Origin: Azadirachta indica
Lineage: Eukaryota; Streptophyta; Magnoliopsida; Sapindales; Meliaceae
Assembly (NCBI GenBank): GCA_022749755.1
Contig: CM040445.1
Span: forward strand, 17,753,182 to 17,817,181
Direction of reading: 5' to 3'
Length of the DNA: 64,000 nt
A program made the translations under genes and the position numbers. Positions 48,565-61,239 of the stretch are shown here, in pieces. How positions within the stretch are numbered: position 1 is the stretch's first letter; each line of letters opens with the position of its first letter. A model generated the notes under the pieces. The model ran no database searches. It worked only from the letters and a program-made list of their open reading frames with translations, and was not told the origin of the DNA.

Positions 48565-48935
48565 TTCTACTTAACTATTTTTTATGTATCTCTTCTCTAT
48601 TATGAATCTCCTCCACTTGTTTTCTAAATCTTATTTTTATTTCATACTTTAATTATTATAATAAATTTATATATTTTACATAATTACAATTATATTATAC
48701 TATAACTTATTATTTTTATTTATTTTTATATGATCGATTAGAAATTATTATTTTTTAAAATATATATCAAAATAAATAAATAATGTACGTAATAATATAA
48801 TTTATTATTTTTTATCTATTATTTGTTAATATAATTAAAATTATTATAAATATAATTATATTATTTAAAAGATTATATATGTCACAATATCAATTTGTAA
48901 ACTTTTTATTTTATTAAAATAATAATTTAATATTT
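48565..48935 (+). repeat. AT-rich direct repeat, copy 2
   Basis: The second copy of the sequence at 46520-47000, in the same orientation, shorter by internal deletions. Confidence 0.5.
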
Positions 48936-49111
48936 ATTTTTAAATATTTTAAAATTAAAATTAAAATATATTATTTAAATTAAAATTTTAATTAGATTTA
49001 GGTTTTAATTATATTTAAATTAAAAAAAAAACCATACAAACAAGCAAACAAGCAAACGCACGCTACGTTAGACTCATGTCTAAGTGCATGCTTGTGCGCG
49101 TATGCATACGA

Positions 49112-49116
49112 GTGAG

Positions 49117-49151
<35 letters not shown>

Positions 49152-49152
49152 T
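49112..49152 (+). repeat. (TGCG)n microsatellite
   Basis: About nine TGCG units following a TGAG start. It is GC-rich and alternates purine and pyrimidine, within otherwise AT-rich DNA. Confidence 0.9.
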
Positions 49153-49246
49153 TGTGTGATAATAGATACCGGCCCTTTGCGGGTTTTCGAACGACAGAAA
49201 TTCATATCAATTTTATCCATAAATGTCAATTCATTCGTAAACCAAA

Positions 49247-49308
<62 letters not shown>
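49247..49308 (+). repeat. (AAT)n microsatellite
   Basis: About 21 uninterrupted AAT units. Together with the TGCG repeat it makes the chance open frame 49116-49355. Confidence 0.95.
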
Positions 49309-49309
<1 letters not shown>

Positions 49310-50284
49310 GAAGTGTGATTCTGAACCAAGAGCAGTTTTTTGGTGGTGCCCATGATTATTTTCAACCACCGTCTTTGTCAAAAGAATAGAAAGCTGCATT
49401 CATACCAATCCACATCCATGCAGTACGTTTATTTATTAGTGGACCCCACTTACCCTAACACGATCATTATCCAACCGTCCATTTCACTGACTTTTGCTTC
49501 AATGTCGACATAATACAATTTATTAAAAATATATTATAACATCCCAACTTTGAAATTCGTGAATGACAAAAATAAAAAATAATATTTCTTTTATTGATTA
49601 AATTAAAAAGAAATTGTCGAAAAAAAAATAATTATTTTTTGAAACTATATTTATTCTATTTTCAAAAAGCATAGTATCAAGTTCAAAAATTATTGTAATT
49701 TCGTAACGTATCACATAAAAAATATATCTAGCATAATTATTATATTAAAATAAAACAAATAAATAAATAAATTTTAAAAATTAAGTTCCTTACGAACTAT
49801 TAAAAAATAATTTTAAAATGTAACGTTAAATTGATTAGTTTTAACAATTTTAAAAACTTTTCTTAAAATTTTAATGTAGAAATATTGTACAATAGTAATT
49901 ACATAAGCAAAATAACATAAAACCTTAGTAAAAATAAAGGTATTTAAAATACATTAATAAAATAAATATAATAATATCTATTTGTTTTATAATATATTAT
50001 TATATTATAAGTATTATAAGTAAAACTCTGTAACATATTTTACTTTTATTATTTTAGTTATAAATAAATATATTTCATGTAATTAGTAATATGTTAAAAA
50101 ATATTGTAATTGTCAATATATAAATAAAAAATTTATTAGATTTTTTATTAACGTATTTTATTTATATTATTACACTTTAGGATTACATAAGACTATAACA
50201 GTCCTTGCACCAATGAACTATGATTTTAATTAATTTTTTTTAAATCACTTGGGTGTATTAAGTATTATATATCTAAGTTTAAGG
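49309..50284. other. AT-rich, no feature seen
   Basis: No gene, RNA or repeat boundary was recognised. A short less AT-rich patch at 49320-49500 has no open frame of note. Confidence 0.4.
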
Positions 50285-50475
50285 ATTTATATGTTGGCCA
50301 CTCAGCTAGTAAAGAACACATGCCCTCCCCTTAGAGGCGTGTATTCGAGTCCTATAATTGCAAGGCTGTCTACACTTATTGTGGGACTTCTTACCATATT
50401 TATGGATAGATTTCTCTTGAATTTTAAGGTAAATTTTGCACCACATGTGCATAGATATTTCAAGTAAATTATAAA
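50285..50475 (+). mobile_element. SINE-like sequence with tRNA-derived head
   Basis: GGCCACTCAGCTAGTAAAGA resembles a tRNA D-arm/A-box and GTGTATTCGAGTCCTA a T-arm/B-box, about 50 bases apart as in tRNA genes. A tRNA-unrelated body follows. Part of the body (GGATAGATTTCTCTTGAATT onward) recurs at about 52485-52610 without the tRNA-like head. No poly(A) tail or target duplication could be defined, so SINE is the best guess. Confidence 0.45.
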
Positions 50476-53339
50476 TGTATGTATCTTAACTTTTAGTAGA
50501 TTTTTAATTTAAATATTAGTAGTTTTTATATAAATTTATAATTTAACAAAAAAGAATTTATATGTCATTTTTCTACTATGTTTCTTAAATTTTATGTTTC
50601 TTTTGGGTATATATAAATTATAATAATTTAGATATATTATTACATAAATTTAAATTTTAAAATTTTATGTTTTACATTTCAAATTTGGTGTTTCATGTTT
50701 AAAGTTCTATGTTAGAATTTTTAACTTCTACATAATATGTTTCAAATTTTAGGAATATTTTCTTTATTTTATTTATATAAATTTTTGTATTATTTGACCT
50801 CGTTTTAGGTTTTCTTATTTAGAATTAAATATAGAAGAATACTCTCATGATTCTAGAGGAATATGTCTAGTATCTCATTCTAGGCACTTGATGAAATATC
50901 ACATGTATCATAGTCATTAGTTGTGTAAACAAGAGAAGCTTCATTGCAATTCTGCCCTATAATACAACGTGTGTAATAGATGTGATAAAATTATTTATTT
51001 TTTTAAAATTTGTAGTATTTTTTTTTTTCCAAATATCCATCAAAATGTAATATATGTTAATTTTATTATAATATAATATATGATTTTACATCTATTTTGA
51101 AATTCTAACTAGCTAGGCAACTCAAAAAGGGTCAAGATTAAAAAGTAATTTCTAATTTATGTGAAATCTAAAGTTAAAATAAGGAATTTAAGAAAAATAA
51201 AAAAGCAATTTAATCAATAATAAATAAATAAAAGGAGTTAAACGGGAACAAATGCAAGACTTTTTGCTTAGTTTGAAATCTATAACTTATGTCCAAGTCT
51301 TTATACCTATCAAATTTGAAAGATTTTACTAATAAGACCCTCACTGTTTGATTTCTCTTTTATAAACTTTAAAAAAAAAAAATTATTTCAAAGTAACAAC
51401 AAGCATTTATGGTTGTTGGTGTCTATCTTACACTTGAAAATGAATCTCTATAATTTTTGGTGTATCTTCTACACTGTCATATTTCTTAGTGTATTTCACA
51501 CTCACAACTTACAAAATGATTACAAAAAATCAACTGACTGATGATTATCTACAAAAATAAATATTTAATTTTATAGTATTAATTTGTTCATTTTTATTAA
51601 TGAAAGTAAGCTTAAGCTTTAAGAACACTTTCAAAATGGTGTGAGAACAAAGTTTTGATGCAAGAATAAATGCGTGAATGAGTTTGAAGTCGATTTATAT
51701 ATATTTCAAAGAAAAGCTAGTTGTTTAGCTCCCAATTTTGTGTAATCAACCTAGAAAGTTACATGGCATGTAAATTATCAGTGGAGTCCTAATAATATTC
51801 GAAATTCTAGTTCGTCCAACATACTTCAATTCTAATTCAATCTAGAATCCATCCGGAAAAAGTGATCCCAGCCTACAATTTCATATTTTATTGTTCATAA
51901 CGTAAAATATTTGGGTTATTTTTTTGGACGCCTAAAATTTATAGAGGACACGTGAGGGCTAGACCAAACAGGAAGTGAGGCCCAAGGGGTGTATGGTAAT
52001 TAGAGAAGTCATATGAGGACGAAATAGTCAATTAGGAAAAATTAACATGAAAGGGATCCCTACATCGTGATTACTAGGAGGGATGAAAATCCTCATTTAA
52101 CCCTTGAATGGCGAGTAATGAGGCCAATGAATAGTAACAATTGTATAATCTCACCTATCACAAGAAGACAAGAAGGCCAAGGTAAAAGATGATAAGGAAA
52201 AGAATAATAAAAGGAAAGGAAATGGGAAAGCAAGTCAGTTTTTCACTACTCTTAGAGAAAAAATTGCACAAACATAATAAATTTATAAATTTATTTATTT
52301 ATTTTATATAACATGTTTATGATACAATATTATAAAAAATATTATAAATTAAATTAAACATATGGGATATTGACATAGAATCCTTGAATTAAAAAAGTGT
52401 GGTATCTCCTAAAGAATTATGGACGGACATTTATTGTAAAAATTAGTACTCTTTCTTACAAATTTATAAAATTTTTCCACTACTACGTAGATAGATTTTT
52501 CTCCAATTTAAAGATAAAAACAAACTGTATATATAGATATCTAATGTGAGTTATATAAATAAAATACCTAATTTTCATCAGATTTTTAATGTAATATTAA
52601 TAGTAACACGAGTACTTTAAAAAAAAAAGAGAAATATTTTAATAAAAGATAATTAAAACGAGATATTAATATTTTCATTCTTAAACTTTAGTGAAATAAT
52701 AAATTAGATATATTTTTATCAACTTTAACAATTTAATTTTACTAGTCATAACATGTTATACTAATAGAGATGACTATGAGATAGCGAGGATTCTTACTCT
52801 CATTATTTTCTGTATTTGGACTAATAATGTTTGCACTTTAAAAAAAAATTTCCAGCTCGTCTTTATTACTGTTTAACCTCATTTAATGGTGTTTAAATCA
52901 CAAATTAATACCCCATAAACCATAGTAGTCAAATTTTCTGCAAAATCCCATCACTTTCCAGTTACATGCATAAACAATTTCAGAATTTGGAAATGAAACG
53001 CAGCAACTCTGATAAATTTATTGTGAATTCATTCCTTTAATATATGGTAGGTGTAAAGCAAGATTAGATGTCAATTAATCAATCACGAAATAATCAAACA
53101 CTTGAAAGCAACAATCAACTACTTTAATACCCATGTTTAATGCAAAAATCATACATTCAAAATTTGTACTTAATCACAAAGCAATGTAACTGGTTAGGCT
53201 ACATATACACGAATGGATTGAACAAAACCATCAATCGTTTTGCTTATCTCTTCTGGATTTGCGCCCATTAAATAGTCAACTACAATAACAATAATTTTTA
53301 TTTAGGATATTTGTTAAAATAGTCTTAATTTGAACCAAA
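50476..53339. other. AT-rich non-coding region
   Basis: No gene was recognised. It contains the headless copy of the SINE-like body near 52485-52610, and a slightly less AT-rich patch at 51780-52220 without an open frame of note. Confidence 0.4.
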
Positions 53340-53413
53340 ATAGTAAATTTCAGACAAAAATACTCCTCCTCAATACCCGGTAACTAAAATCTTTTAAATT
53401 TTTTCATTTTTTA

Positions 53414-53468
53414 TGTTTGAACGCAAAATCCTTGGGTGAAAAACATACACCCTTACCATTGGACAATA
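53414..53468 (-). other. tRNA-like module, left arm
   Basis: The minus strand gives TGTCCAATGGTAAGGGTGT (A-box-like, GTCCAATGGTAAGG) and then TTTTGCGTTCAAAC (weak B-box). Confidence 0.45.
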
Positions 53469-53799
53469 GCAACATATAATATAATTTGTGACTGTTATTA
53501 ATATTTACTATATTTTTTTTGTTAATGGGAGAAATAAGTACTCAAAATTTGTTTTAAGTTGTATTATATTCTTTTAATTCTTTAAATATTTTTGTTTTCT
53601 AATTCACCACAAGAACACGGTTGTTATTCTTCTATTATTATTATTATTATTATTTATTACATCTGAAAATATTTTTTAATTTATTTTATTTTTTAAAAGA
53701 TAGCTGATAAATATATTTTTGAAGGAGATAAAAATATTAACCTTAATTTTTTTATAAATTATAATTAATTAAAATTTAGGATTAATTATTAAAAAAATT

Positions 53800-54480
53800 G
53801 AAACGCTCTAAAGTAGATCATTTTCAAGTTTTTTGTAATACGTTACCCCACTTGCAAGTAAACTTTAGCTTTCGAGCACTCTAAAGTGGAATTTTTTTTT
53901 AACATCCATAAGTTTTTTTCAAAACACTTATCTTTATAAGAATTTACTTTCAGAGTGTTTTTAAACTTTTAAATGCTTTAAAATGGGTTATTTCAAATTT
54001 TTTAAAATACACATTGCGCACTTTTGAGTACCTTTTGATTTTGGAGCATATTGGTCATTTTTAGTCATCCCTTAATTGTTACAAAACATAGTGTCTTGAC
54101 AAAACATCACTTTCAAGCGTTCATAAACTTTTGATAGCTTCAAAATGGGCTACTTCGAGTTTTACAAAGCACACTACTTTCACCTATTCTTTTGATTTTT
54201 AAGCTCTCTAATATGAGTCATTTTTTATCATCCTTTAGTTGTTATAAAATATATTATTTTGACAAGACCTCACTATTGAGTGCCCTTCAATTTTCAAGTG
54301 TTCTAAAATAGGATATTTTCTAGTTTTTCATAACACATTGTCCCCCACTTTTTTAGCATATTTAAACTTTAGGCGCTCTAAAATGGGTTGTTTTCGAATA
54401 CCCTTTAACTATTGTTTTACTTTCGAATATCCTTTAACTTTTGAGTACTTTAAAGTGCGTCATTTTCTATACAGTAATGC
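53800..54480 (+). repeat. Degenerate tandem repeat, about 164 bp x 4
   Basis: Units share AAAATGGGTTATTTCAAATT-type starts, 'tttttaaaatacac', 'tttgattttggagc' and GTTACAAAACATAGTGTCTT-type sections (starts near 53976, 54140 and 54302, plus partial units at both sides). Identity is low, around 65-70% by eye. Confidence 0.55.
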
Positions 54481-54790
54481 GATATTTAGAATCTTTTAAT
54501 TTTGTAGAGTTAAAACTATAATAAAATTTATAATAATTTTAAATTCTAATTAATTATAATTTGTACTTTAATTGCACAAAATTGTTAAAAAAAAATTTTT
54601 TTAAAGCAAAAAAAAATTAAATATCATCATAATAGTATGGAAATAACAACTATGTTCTTGAAGAGAATTAAAAAATAAAAGTATCTGAAGTACTGAAAGA
54701 AATGTAATACAACTTCAAATAAATTTTGAGTACTTTTTTTCTCCCATTAACGAAAAAGTATAATAAATATTAATAATTGTCATAATTATA

Positions 54791-54848
54791 ACAAATAGGA
54801 CGGTTTTCTAGTCTTTTACACCCAAAAATTTTAGGTTCAAATCCTAAT
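54791..54848 (+). other. tRNA-like module, right arm
   Basis: TTTAGGTTCAAATCCTA is a good B-box match; the A-box half (ATAGGACGGTTTTCTAG) is degenerate. It mirrors 53414-53468 and points outward. Confidence 0.45.
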
Positions 54849-54960
54849 AAATTGAAAAAAATATTTAAAGTTTTTAGTTAATGGCTATTGAGGAGCATTT
54901 TACTTTTTCTAATTAATTTAGTAAACAAATTTGAAATATGATTATTTATGTAAACTGGAT

Positions 54961-55170
54961 TCAAATTAGGATTATTTTGGAAGCGTGGGCGGTAGAGCAG
55001 CAGAAGGCAGTGTTGCAAGTGACGGGTGGTGGTGGCGTAGAGTCAAAGCGAGGTGTTGGCAGCTTCAATTGGCGGTGGTGACAGCTCAGGTAAGCAAGCG
55101 AGCGCCGACCAAGGGTGGTGGGCTGGTGACACGCGAGAGCTAAAAGCAAGATGGGCTTTGGTTTTTAGAT
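54961..55170. other. GC-rich island of unknown origin
   Basis: About 200 bp with far higher GC than its surroundings (GGCGGTAGAGCAGCAG, GACGGGTGGTGGTGGCG, GCAAGCGAGCGCCGACC). Both strands are open for about 60 codons (55053-55247 plus; 54961-55149 minus), but neither translation shows a known domain. It lies just outside the element 53340-54910. It may be a captured gene fragment or an exon relic. Confidence 0.35.
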
Positions 55171-57464
55171 ATAAGGTTTCTCTCTTTTTTTTTTTTTTTT
55201 TTTTGGGATTTCAATATTTTATATTTTATTTTAGTTTTTTGAAATAATTGTAAAATAAATAATTAATGATAAAAAATCTTAGTTTCTGGAATGTCAAATA
55301 TTTTTTTATATCTAGTAAAAATGCTCCGGTGTGATTAATTTTTCACAAGGAGAAAATTCTATGAAGACATGATTTTCATTTTATATATTTTATGGTTCTT
55401 GATTGAAAGAATTGATAAATGCAATCCGTACAACGATGAAGGTTGCAGATGGCGAATACCTACTAAGGTCTATAATTATTCAACAATAATAATTAGTTAA
55501 AAAAATATTTGTTAAACACCTAAAATTTGATAAAAAATAAATACGATATATTTATTTATTTATTTTATATTATATTGATAATACAATATTTAGTTACTGT
55601 TATAAATTAAATAAAATATAAAAATAAATTTATAAATTTATTTCTTTAATAATATATTTATAATACAATACTAAAATTAAATATATTTATATAATTAAAA
55701 TATAAATAAAATAATAAAAATAAAATATATTATAAAATAAATAAATTTATATTTAATTTTCATAAATATTGTATTGTGAATATACTATAAAATAAATTAA
55801 TTAAATAATATTATTATCATATTTATTTTGTTAATATATTTTGAATAACTATATTGTATTTATTTTTACTAAATTTTAAAGATTAACAATTACTTTTCGA
55901 AGGGTGGCTGGTACCCAAGCGCGGAGTAGGGTGAATGTTAGGAGAGACTAAAATGTAATAATCTAAAATATAGGAGGTTAAAACAAGAAAAATATAATTT
56001 TAAAGGATAAAATTAAAAATTTTCAGGTTAAAACCCGAAAATTTTTATAGCCCTGTGAGCCCCAACGTGGTTCCACCATTGTTGGTACCTAAAGATCATA
56101 ATGAGGCAGGGTGGGGCTTGATCTAGTTATTACTTTATGAGGTGGGACTTCATCCAAATTTTATTTTAATTCTCGTTCTCTACCCAAATCTCAATAAATT
56201 TGATAGAGTAAATAACACGTAGAGAATAAATTCCTCGTCCCACTTATTTTTTTTATTTTTATATTTATTGAAACTAAATATTAATTAAAATATTATTTAC
56301 ATATTATAATATAATATAATAAATATTATTATAAAAATAAAAAATTATGAACTATTAATTTTTTAATTAAATATTGTCCACATATATATATTTTTTAAAA
56401 ATATTATATGTATATATTTTTTTTTGGGTAAGGATTGGGATGGAGGTGGAATTGGAAATATTATACCGTCCTTCAACCTATTAACAATATAAAAATTAAT
56501 CTCCTCTCACTTTCCATCATATTTACTATCACATTATTTTAATTTTATTCCTATTTAAAATAGATCTCTATAAAACCTTAAATTGATAGAAGGTATTATC
56601 ATCTCTATTGATATATTTGTCCATACATAGTGGGTTAACTCCTCTCAATTATATTGTGAAAATCAATTTCTTCCCAAAAATTTATTAAAGTGGATTTCAC
56701 CCAAATTTACTGTAGATTTTCAACCACGCTAAGTCAAAACTCTTAATTTTCAAAAAAAAATTTATATAATATTAATATATTATAAATATAATTTGTAATT
56801 TCAAGGAAAATTATTTCTGTGCACAGCAAAACAGCTCCACTCTTTGCAAGCCGGATAATGGTTACAAGTCCACATAGCAATTTTCTTTCAACTTAATTAA
56901 AGGAAATTTGGATGTTATTTAATTAATTTCTGAGTCATAATTAAGTGGTTAGTTTGGAAATGCAAAAGCAGCTAAAGGGTTTTTTCTTTCAAGAATAATC
57001 AATGCAAGATAAGTTTCAAAAACAATAGTAGGTCCTAATTTTAATGAGATAAATGCAAAATATATAGAGAAATTCATTTAATATTAGATTATGATACAAG
57101 TTTTTATTTGTTTTGCTCATGAATCTAAACTTTTTCTCATTTACCATCTCTTAAGGGAGGTAAGACTTCATCTAAAAAGTTAATTATAATATTGTTTTAA
57201 TATAAATTAAATAAATCACGTAGTTAATTATTTCATATTGTGAATGTAAGCACAACTACGAACAACTTTTGATTAATTGAATCTGAAAAAAATATATTAA
57301 AAAATCTAAAGCTTCAATTTTTTGTCCTTATTTAGTGAAGGGCAAATATGTCTTTTTAATCATAATGGACGGAAATGGATGTTGTGTATTAGGCCAAATA
57401 TTTTCTTTAGACGTTAAAAAGCTAAACTTAGGGGGGGTTATTTGTTAAAATCCTTTATTATTAT
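55171..57464. other. AT-rich region, mostly featureless
   Basis: No gene. Around 55895-56080 a patch starts GGGTGGCTGGTACCCAAGCG and ends in CCCCAACGTGGTTCCACC; it may be a decayed MITE of the 'GGCGGAACC' type, but terminal repeats are not convincing. Confidence 0.35.
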
Positions 57465-57720
57465 ATTATATGTTTCAAAATCTCAACTTCAGTCAGCTGC
57501 TCAAGCAAGCGGGATTGAAAGGTAGAATCGTTGATAGCGTGCAGCGCACTAAATCGTCGTCGTTTAGTGGACGTCTCTCAAATCCAAAAATCCTAAATTG
57601 TTGGTGCCTCCTTGGCCCCTGCCTGCCTTCCCTTGCATGTATTTTTATCTCTAGAGATTTCGTGTCTTGCCCCACCAGCGCTTTTAGGATTAACGTCACG
57701 TTCACGGCCTAACTCGAAAC
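57465..57720. other. GC-richer patch with a palindromic motif, unassigned
   Basis: Contains ACTAAATCGTCGTCGTTTAG, a near-palindromic motif of a sort frequent near plant genes, and is open on both strands (57470-57712 plus; 57493-57705 minus) because it is GC-richer. No known domain in either translation. It could be a promoter/5' leader relic. Confidence 0.3.
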
Positions 57721-58680
57721 GTTTCTGTATTCTTTTTCCTCTTTTTTTACCCTTTTAAAGTCAAAATTCAAAGTTTATCCTGTTACATTGATTAAGTTAC
57801 CAGTTTCTTAATACAATCACTCTTATAACCATATATAATACTAATTAATGCGACACCAAAAAGGGTAGTCACTGTTATTTTACCATAATACGCCCAAAAT
57901 TAACAACAGGCTAATGTGAATGAATTTTCTAAGGGAGGTATGCATTAGATTAAACATTCTCTCTTAATATTAAAAAGATAAATCTTAGGCAAACTACGTG
58001 TTAAAACTAAATAATAATAATAGTAATGAATTTTATTTATTTTAAACTAAAATTTAAAAAATGATGCTTGTCTTAGATTGATATATATTTACTATGTACA
58101 AAATAAGTTCACATCATATAATATATTCTAAATATAATATTTATAATAAGTTAAATTTGATCTTAACTATTAAAAATACCTATATTTAATGGTTTATAAA
58201 TAATGCGAAAATTTGCATAAAATTTAGGAGTTATTGTTCCGTCCTCAAGAGTACCTTTTAATGTTTTACTCTTTTAGTATAATAGTAGTTTGTTACGAAA
58301 AATGTTGCAATTAAAATATAAGTTTCAAATATTATATAAATTTTATTATTATTTTATGTACTTTATTTTACTATTTTAATTAAATTTTAGCTATATATAC
58401 CTATTTTATTTAATTTACAATATAATAATAAGTTTGCAATGTAAATACATTTTAAAATAAATAAATTCAAATTTTTAGATTTTATTTAATTTCTAATTTA
58501 ATTAAATAATGTATTATAAGTATTTTGTAAAATAAAAAAATTTATATTTTAGTAACAATATCTAAATAAACATTATCCGAATAATATACTACAAAATAAA
58601 TAATATTATTATTATATTTACTTTACTAAACTTTAAAATTTTTTTCTGGTTAATTAGCATTGTATGTAGTTGTAAGAATA
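57721..58680. other. AT-rich, no feature seen
   Basis: No gene, RNA or repeat boundary was recognised. Confidence 0.4.
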
Positions 58681-58686
58681 TTATTA

Positions 58687-58723
<37 letters not shown>
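58681..58723 (+). repeat. (ATT)n microsatellite
   Basis: ATT units with one interruption, next to a CTCTCTCT tract. Confidence 0.9.
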
Positions 58724-59289
58724 TCTCTCTCTCTTCATAACTTTAGTAGAGTTATAGAGACAAGAAAACTTTTAACTCATACTAAATGTAGAACTCCACA
58801 AGAAAGAAGAACTCTTATATAGAGAGCTAAGCTTATAAATAGAGTAAAATCATAAAAGAGGAATGGACACAAAAATAAGTTTGCTCTTTGATTTTTAAAA
58901 CTTTCTATCTTTTAGGGTTCTTTCTCTTCTTTTTATGATGAAAGGCTTTCTTTTTTGTTTTTTAAGCGATTTATGTTCTACTTGAGATACTTTGCTAACT
59001 TAAGCATTGAAGAGTTAAAGTTATATTCTTAACTATTGTATCAATGCTTGCTAATCATTCTTTGGTATTCAGGAAATTAAATATCAAGTAGAACATGTTA
59101 AGAACTTTCAAGATATTTTTTGAATACGAAAGTTGAAATTTGTCATACTAGTTGATTCAACTTAAATATTTATCTCACTACTATAAATTTTAAGTATGGA
59201 TTTGCATAAAAAATTTTAACATCAACAAATATAATTTATTTATTTGTGACCAATATGTTAATGATGCATTTAAATGATCTCATCACCCT

Positions 59290-59290
59290 A

Positions 59291-59331
<41 letters not shown>
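59290..59331 (+). repeat. (ATT)n microsatellite
   Basis: About 14 uninterrupted ATT units. Confidence 0.95.
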
Positions 59332-61239
59332 GGTTAAGTTTGAGTTACCCACTATTTTATTGACCAAACTTCAATAAACACTTTAATTTATTATAAATCA
59401 CCATCACACTACCTCTAAATTGGTAGTTGTTGTGGTTTCATAATTTATACATTGACATCATTTGACCGATAAAAGTACTTTTTTGGTCTTCATTTTATTG
59501 TTTATCAGTTGTTCAAGATTAAATCAACCTTATGCTTGTCTCTTTTCTTTTACTGAAATATTAAAAACTTATTTTTATAAGTTAAAATAAGATAATTTAT
59601 GAAATAATGTGCGCATATAGTTATTTATTTATTTTCAATTTTTTTTTTTGTTGTTTGCTGCTCTGTCTTCTCTCTCACTTGCCATTCTCATTTCTCATCG
59701 GGCAAGCTTTAAATGGATTGTATTTAAAAAATATAATTCTTAATTATATAAAAAAAATCTTATCTTTTGGCTTATCATCTAAGGGTCAATTTGACAGTGG
59801 TAAAAATAAATACTAATATAATTAGTATTTATACTTTTTAATATTTTTTCTTTTAGCAGTTCTTGAAAAAGTATTTAAGCGGTTGGTTAAAAATATTAAA
59901 AAGATACTTATTGGTGCGAAATTAAGTATTTGGAGGTGTAACAAAAAAAAGTACTTTCATACTAATAAATTATTAAAATAAACATATATTAAAATAAGTC
60001 ATATATTTATATAGCGATATTTTTAATAAAACAAATATTTTATATGTAATTTTTTTGTTTTATAATATTTCTAAAAAATCAAATAAAAAATTTGTTATAA
60101 AAATAACTACAACTTCAATAATCTAAAAAATAATAATAATTTTTTTGTTATAAAAAATAGGGGTATTATCAGTTTCTTCCTTCCAGGTTTTGCATATTAT
60201 CAATTTTATGGTTAGGATGGGAGAAATAGGCAAACTTCTCTCTTCTAACACGGCCATCATTAATTTGGTTAAAAACAAAAGGACAAAAAAATAAATAGAC
60301 AATAAAAAATTGTTAATCATATATTTTACTTGAAATTAAAATAATAAATATGAGTATAAAAATATTAATTCTAGTTAAGCAAAGTTATATAAATATTGAT
60401 TGCATTGATAAAAAATTTTAACATGATACAAAATATGTGTGTTTTGAAATCAAATTTTGTTCAATTAATTTTAGTTACTCTAAATGAAAATTTTTATTTA
60501 TTTTTATATAATATATAAAAAATCCTAAAATTACAAATGAGATTTATTTTTAATGAAAACCAATAATGTCATGATATAATATTGATGATCACAAGTACAC
60601 ATTAAAATTTTACTACAATTTTGAGTACTTATTATATATGGCAATTAATATTCATTGAATAATATTACATTAATATTCATTATTCATCTAGTGAATAAGG
60701 TCATTCATTAGATAATAATGCAAATAAAACATTCACCATCGATACAAGACAAAACTTAAACCATAAAAAATCAATTTCCACATATATACCATATGTAGAG
60801 CCACAAATCGAAACTGTTTTAGCATTTGGTAATAAAACTGACCTAACACATATATGTACACTTTTTAATAGAAAAGATTAAACCATTCATCATCAAGTAA
60901 TTAGTTTAAAAAGCGTATGTAGAGCTTAAAATCAAAGCCTTGAAACTCAGTTCAAATTAGGCCATATTCATTCTAAATCGAACAAATCAAATTCAATTTC
61001 AAAAGCACATGAGAGCTCAAAATCGAACAAATCAAACTTAGTTTACAAAGCACATAGAGAGTATAAATTGAACAAAGACCATCATCGTAACCAAACCCCT
61101 CTTAATAGAACAATTTTTAACAATATTTACCAGAACATAGTACTTATGCTTGGTCAAAATCGCAAATCGCAAAATCATTTTTCCAACTCAAAGAAAATAC
61201 TATCAAATTGATAAATAATAAACCATTTTAGACACTTAC
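59332..61239. other. AT-rich spacer with a short tandem repeat
   Basis: No gene. At about 60975-61075 a 45-bp unit (AAATCGAACAAATCAAA..TTTACAAAGCACAT) is present about 2.3 times. Confidence 0.45.

Larger units (their letters stand above)
53340..54910. mobile_element. Long-inverted-repeat element with tRNA-like modules and an internal tandem array
   Basis: The left arm from about 53340 (ATACTCCTCCTCAATACC, then GTTAATGGGAGAAATAAGTA and AGTACTCAAAATTTGTTT-type) matches the complement of the right arm ending about 54910 (ATGCTCCTCAATAGCC, GTTAATGGGAGAAAAAAAGT) over at least 270-300 bp, and weakly further in. Arms carry tRNA-like modules at 53414-53468 (minus) and 54791-54848 (plus). The centre holds degenerate 164-bp tandem units. 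There is no transposase; Mutator-like or foldback class is possible. Confidence 0.65.

Noticed and set aside
49116..49355. 79-codon open frame with poly-Ile
   Set aside because: It is a translation of the TGCG and AAT microsatellites.
55053..55247. 64-codon open frame in the GC-rich island
   Set aside because: No recognisable domain; ends in a poly-Phe run from a T tract. Reported only as a compositional island.
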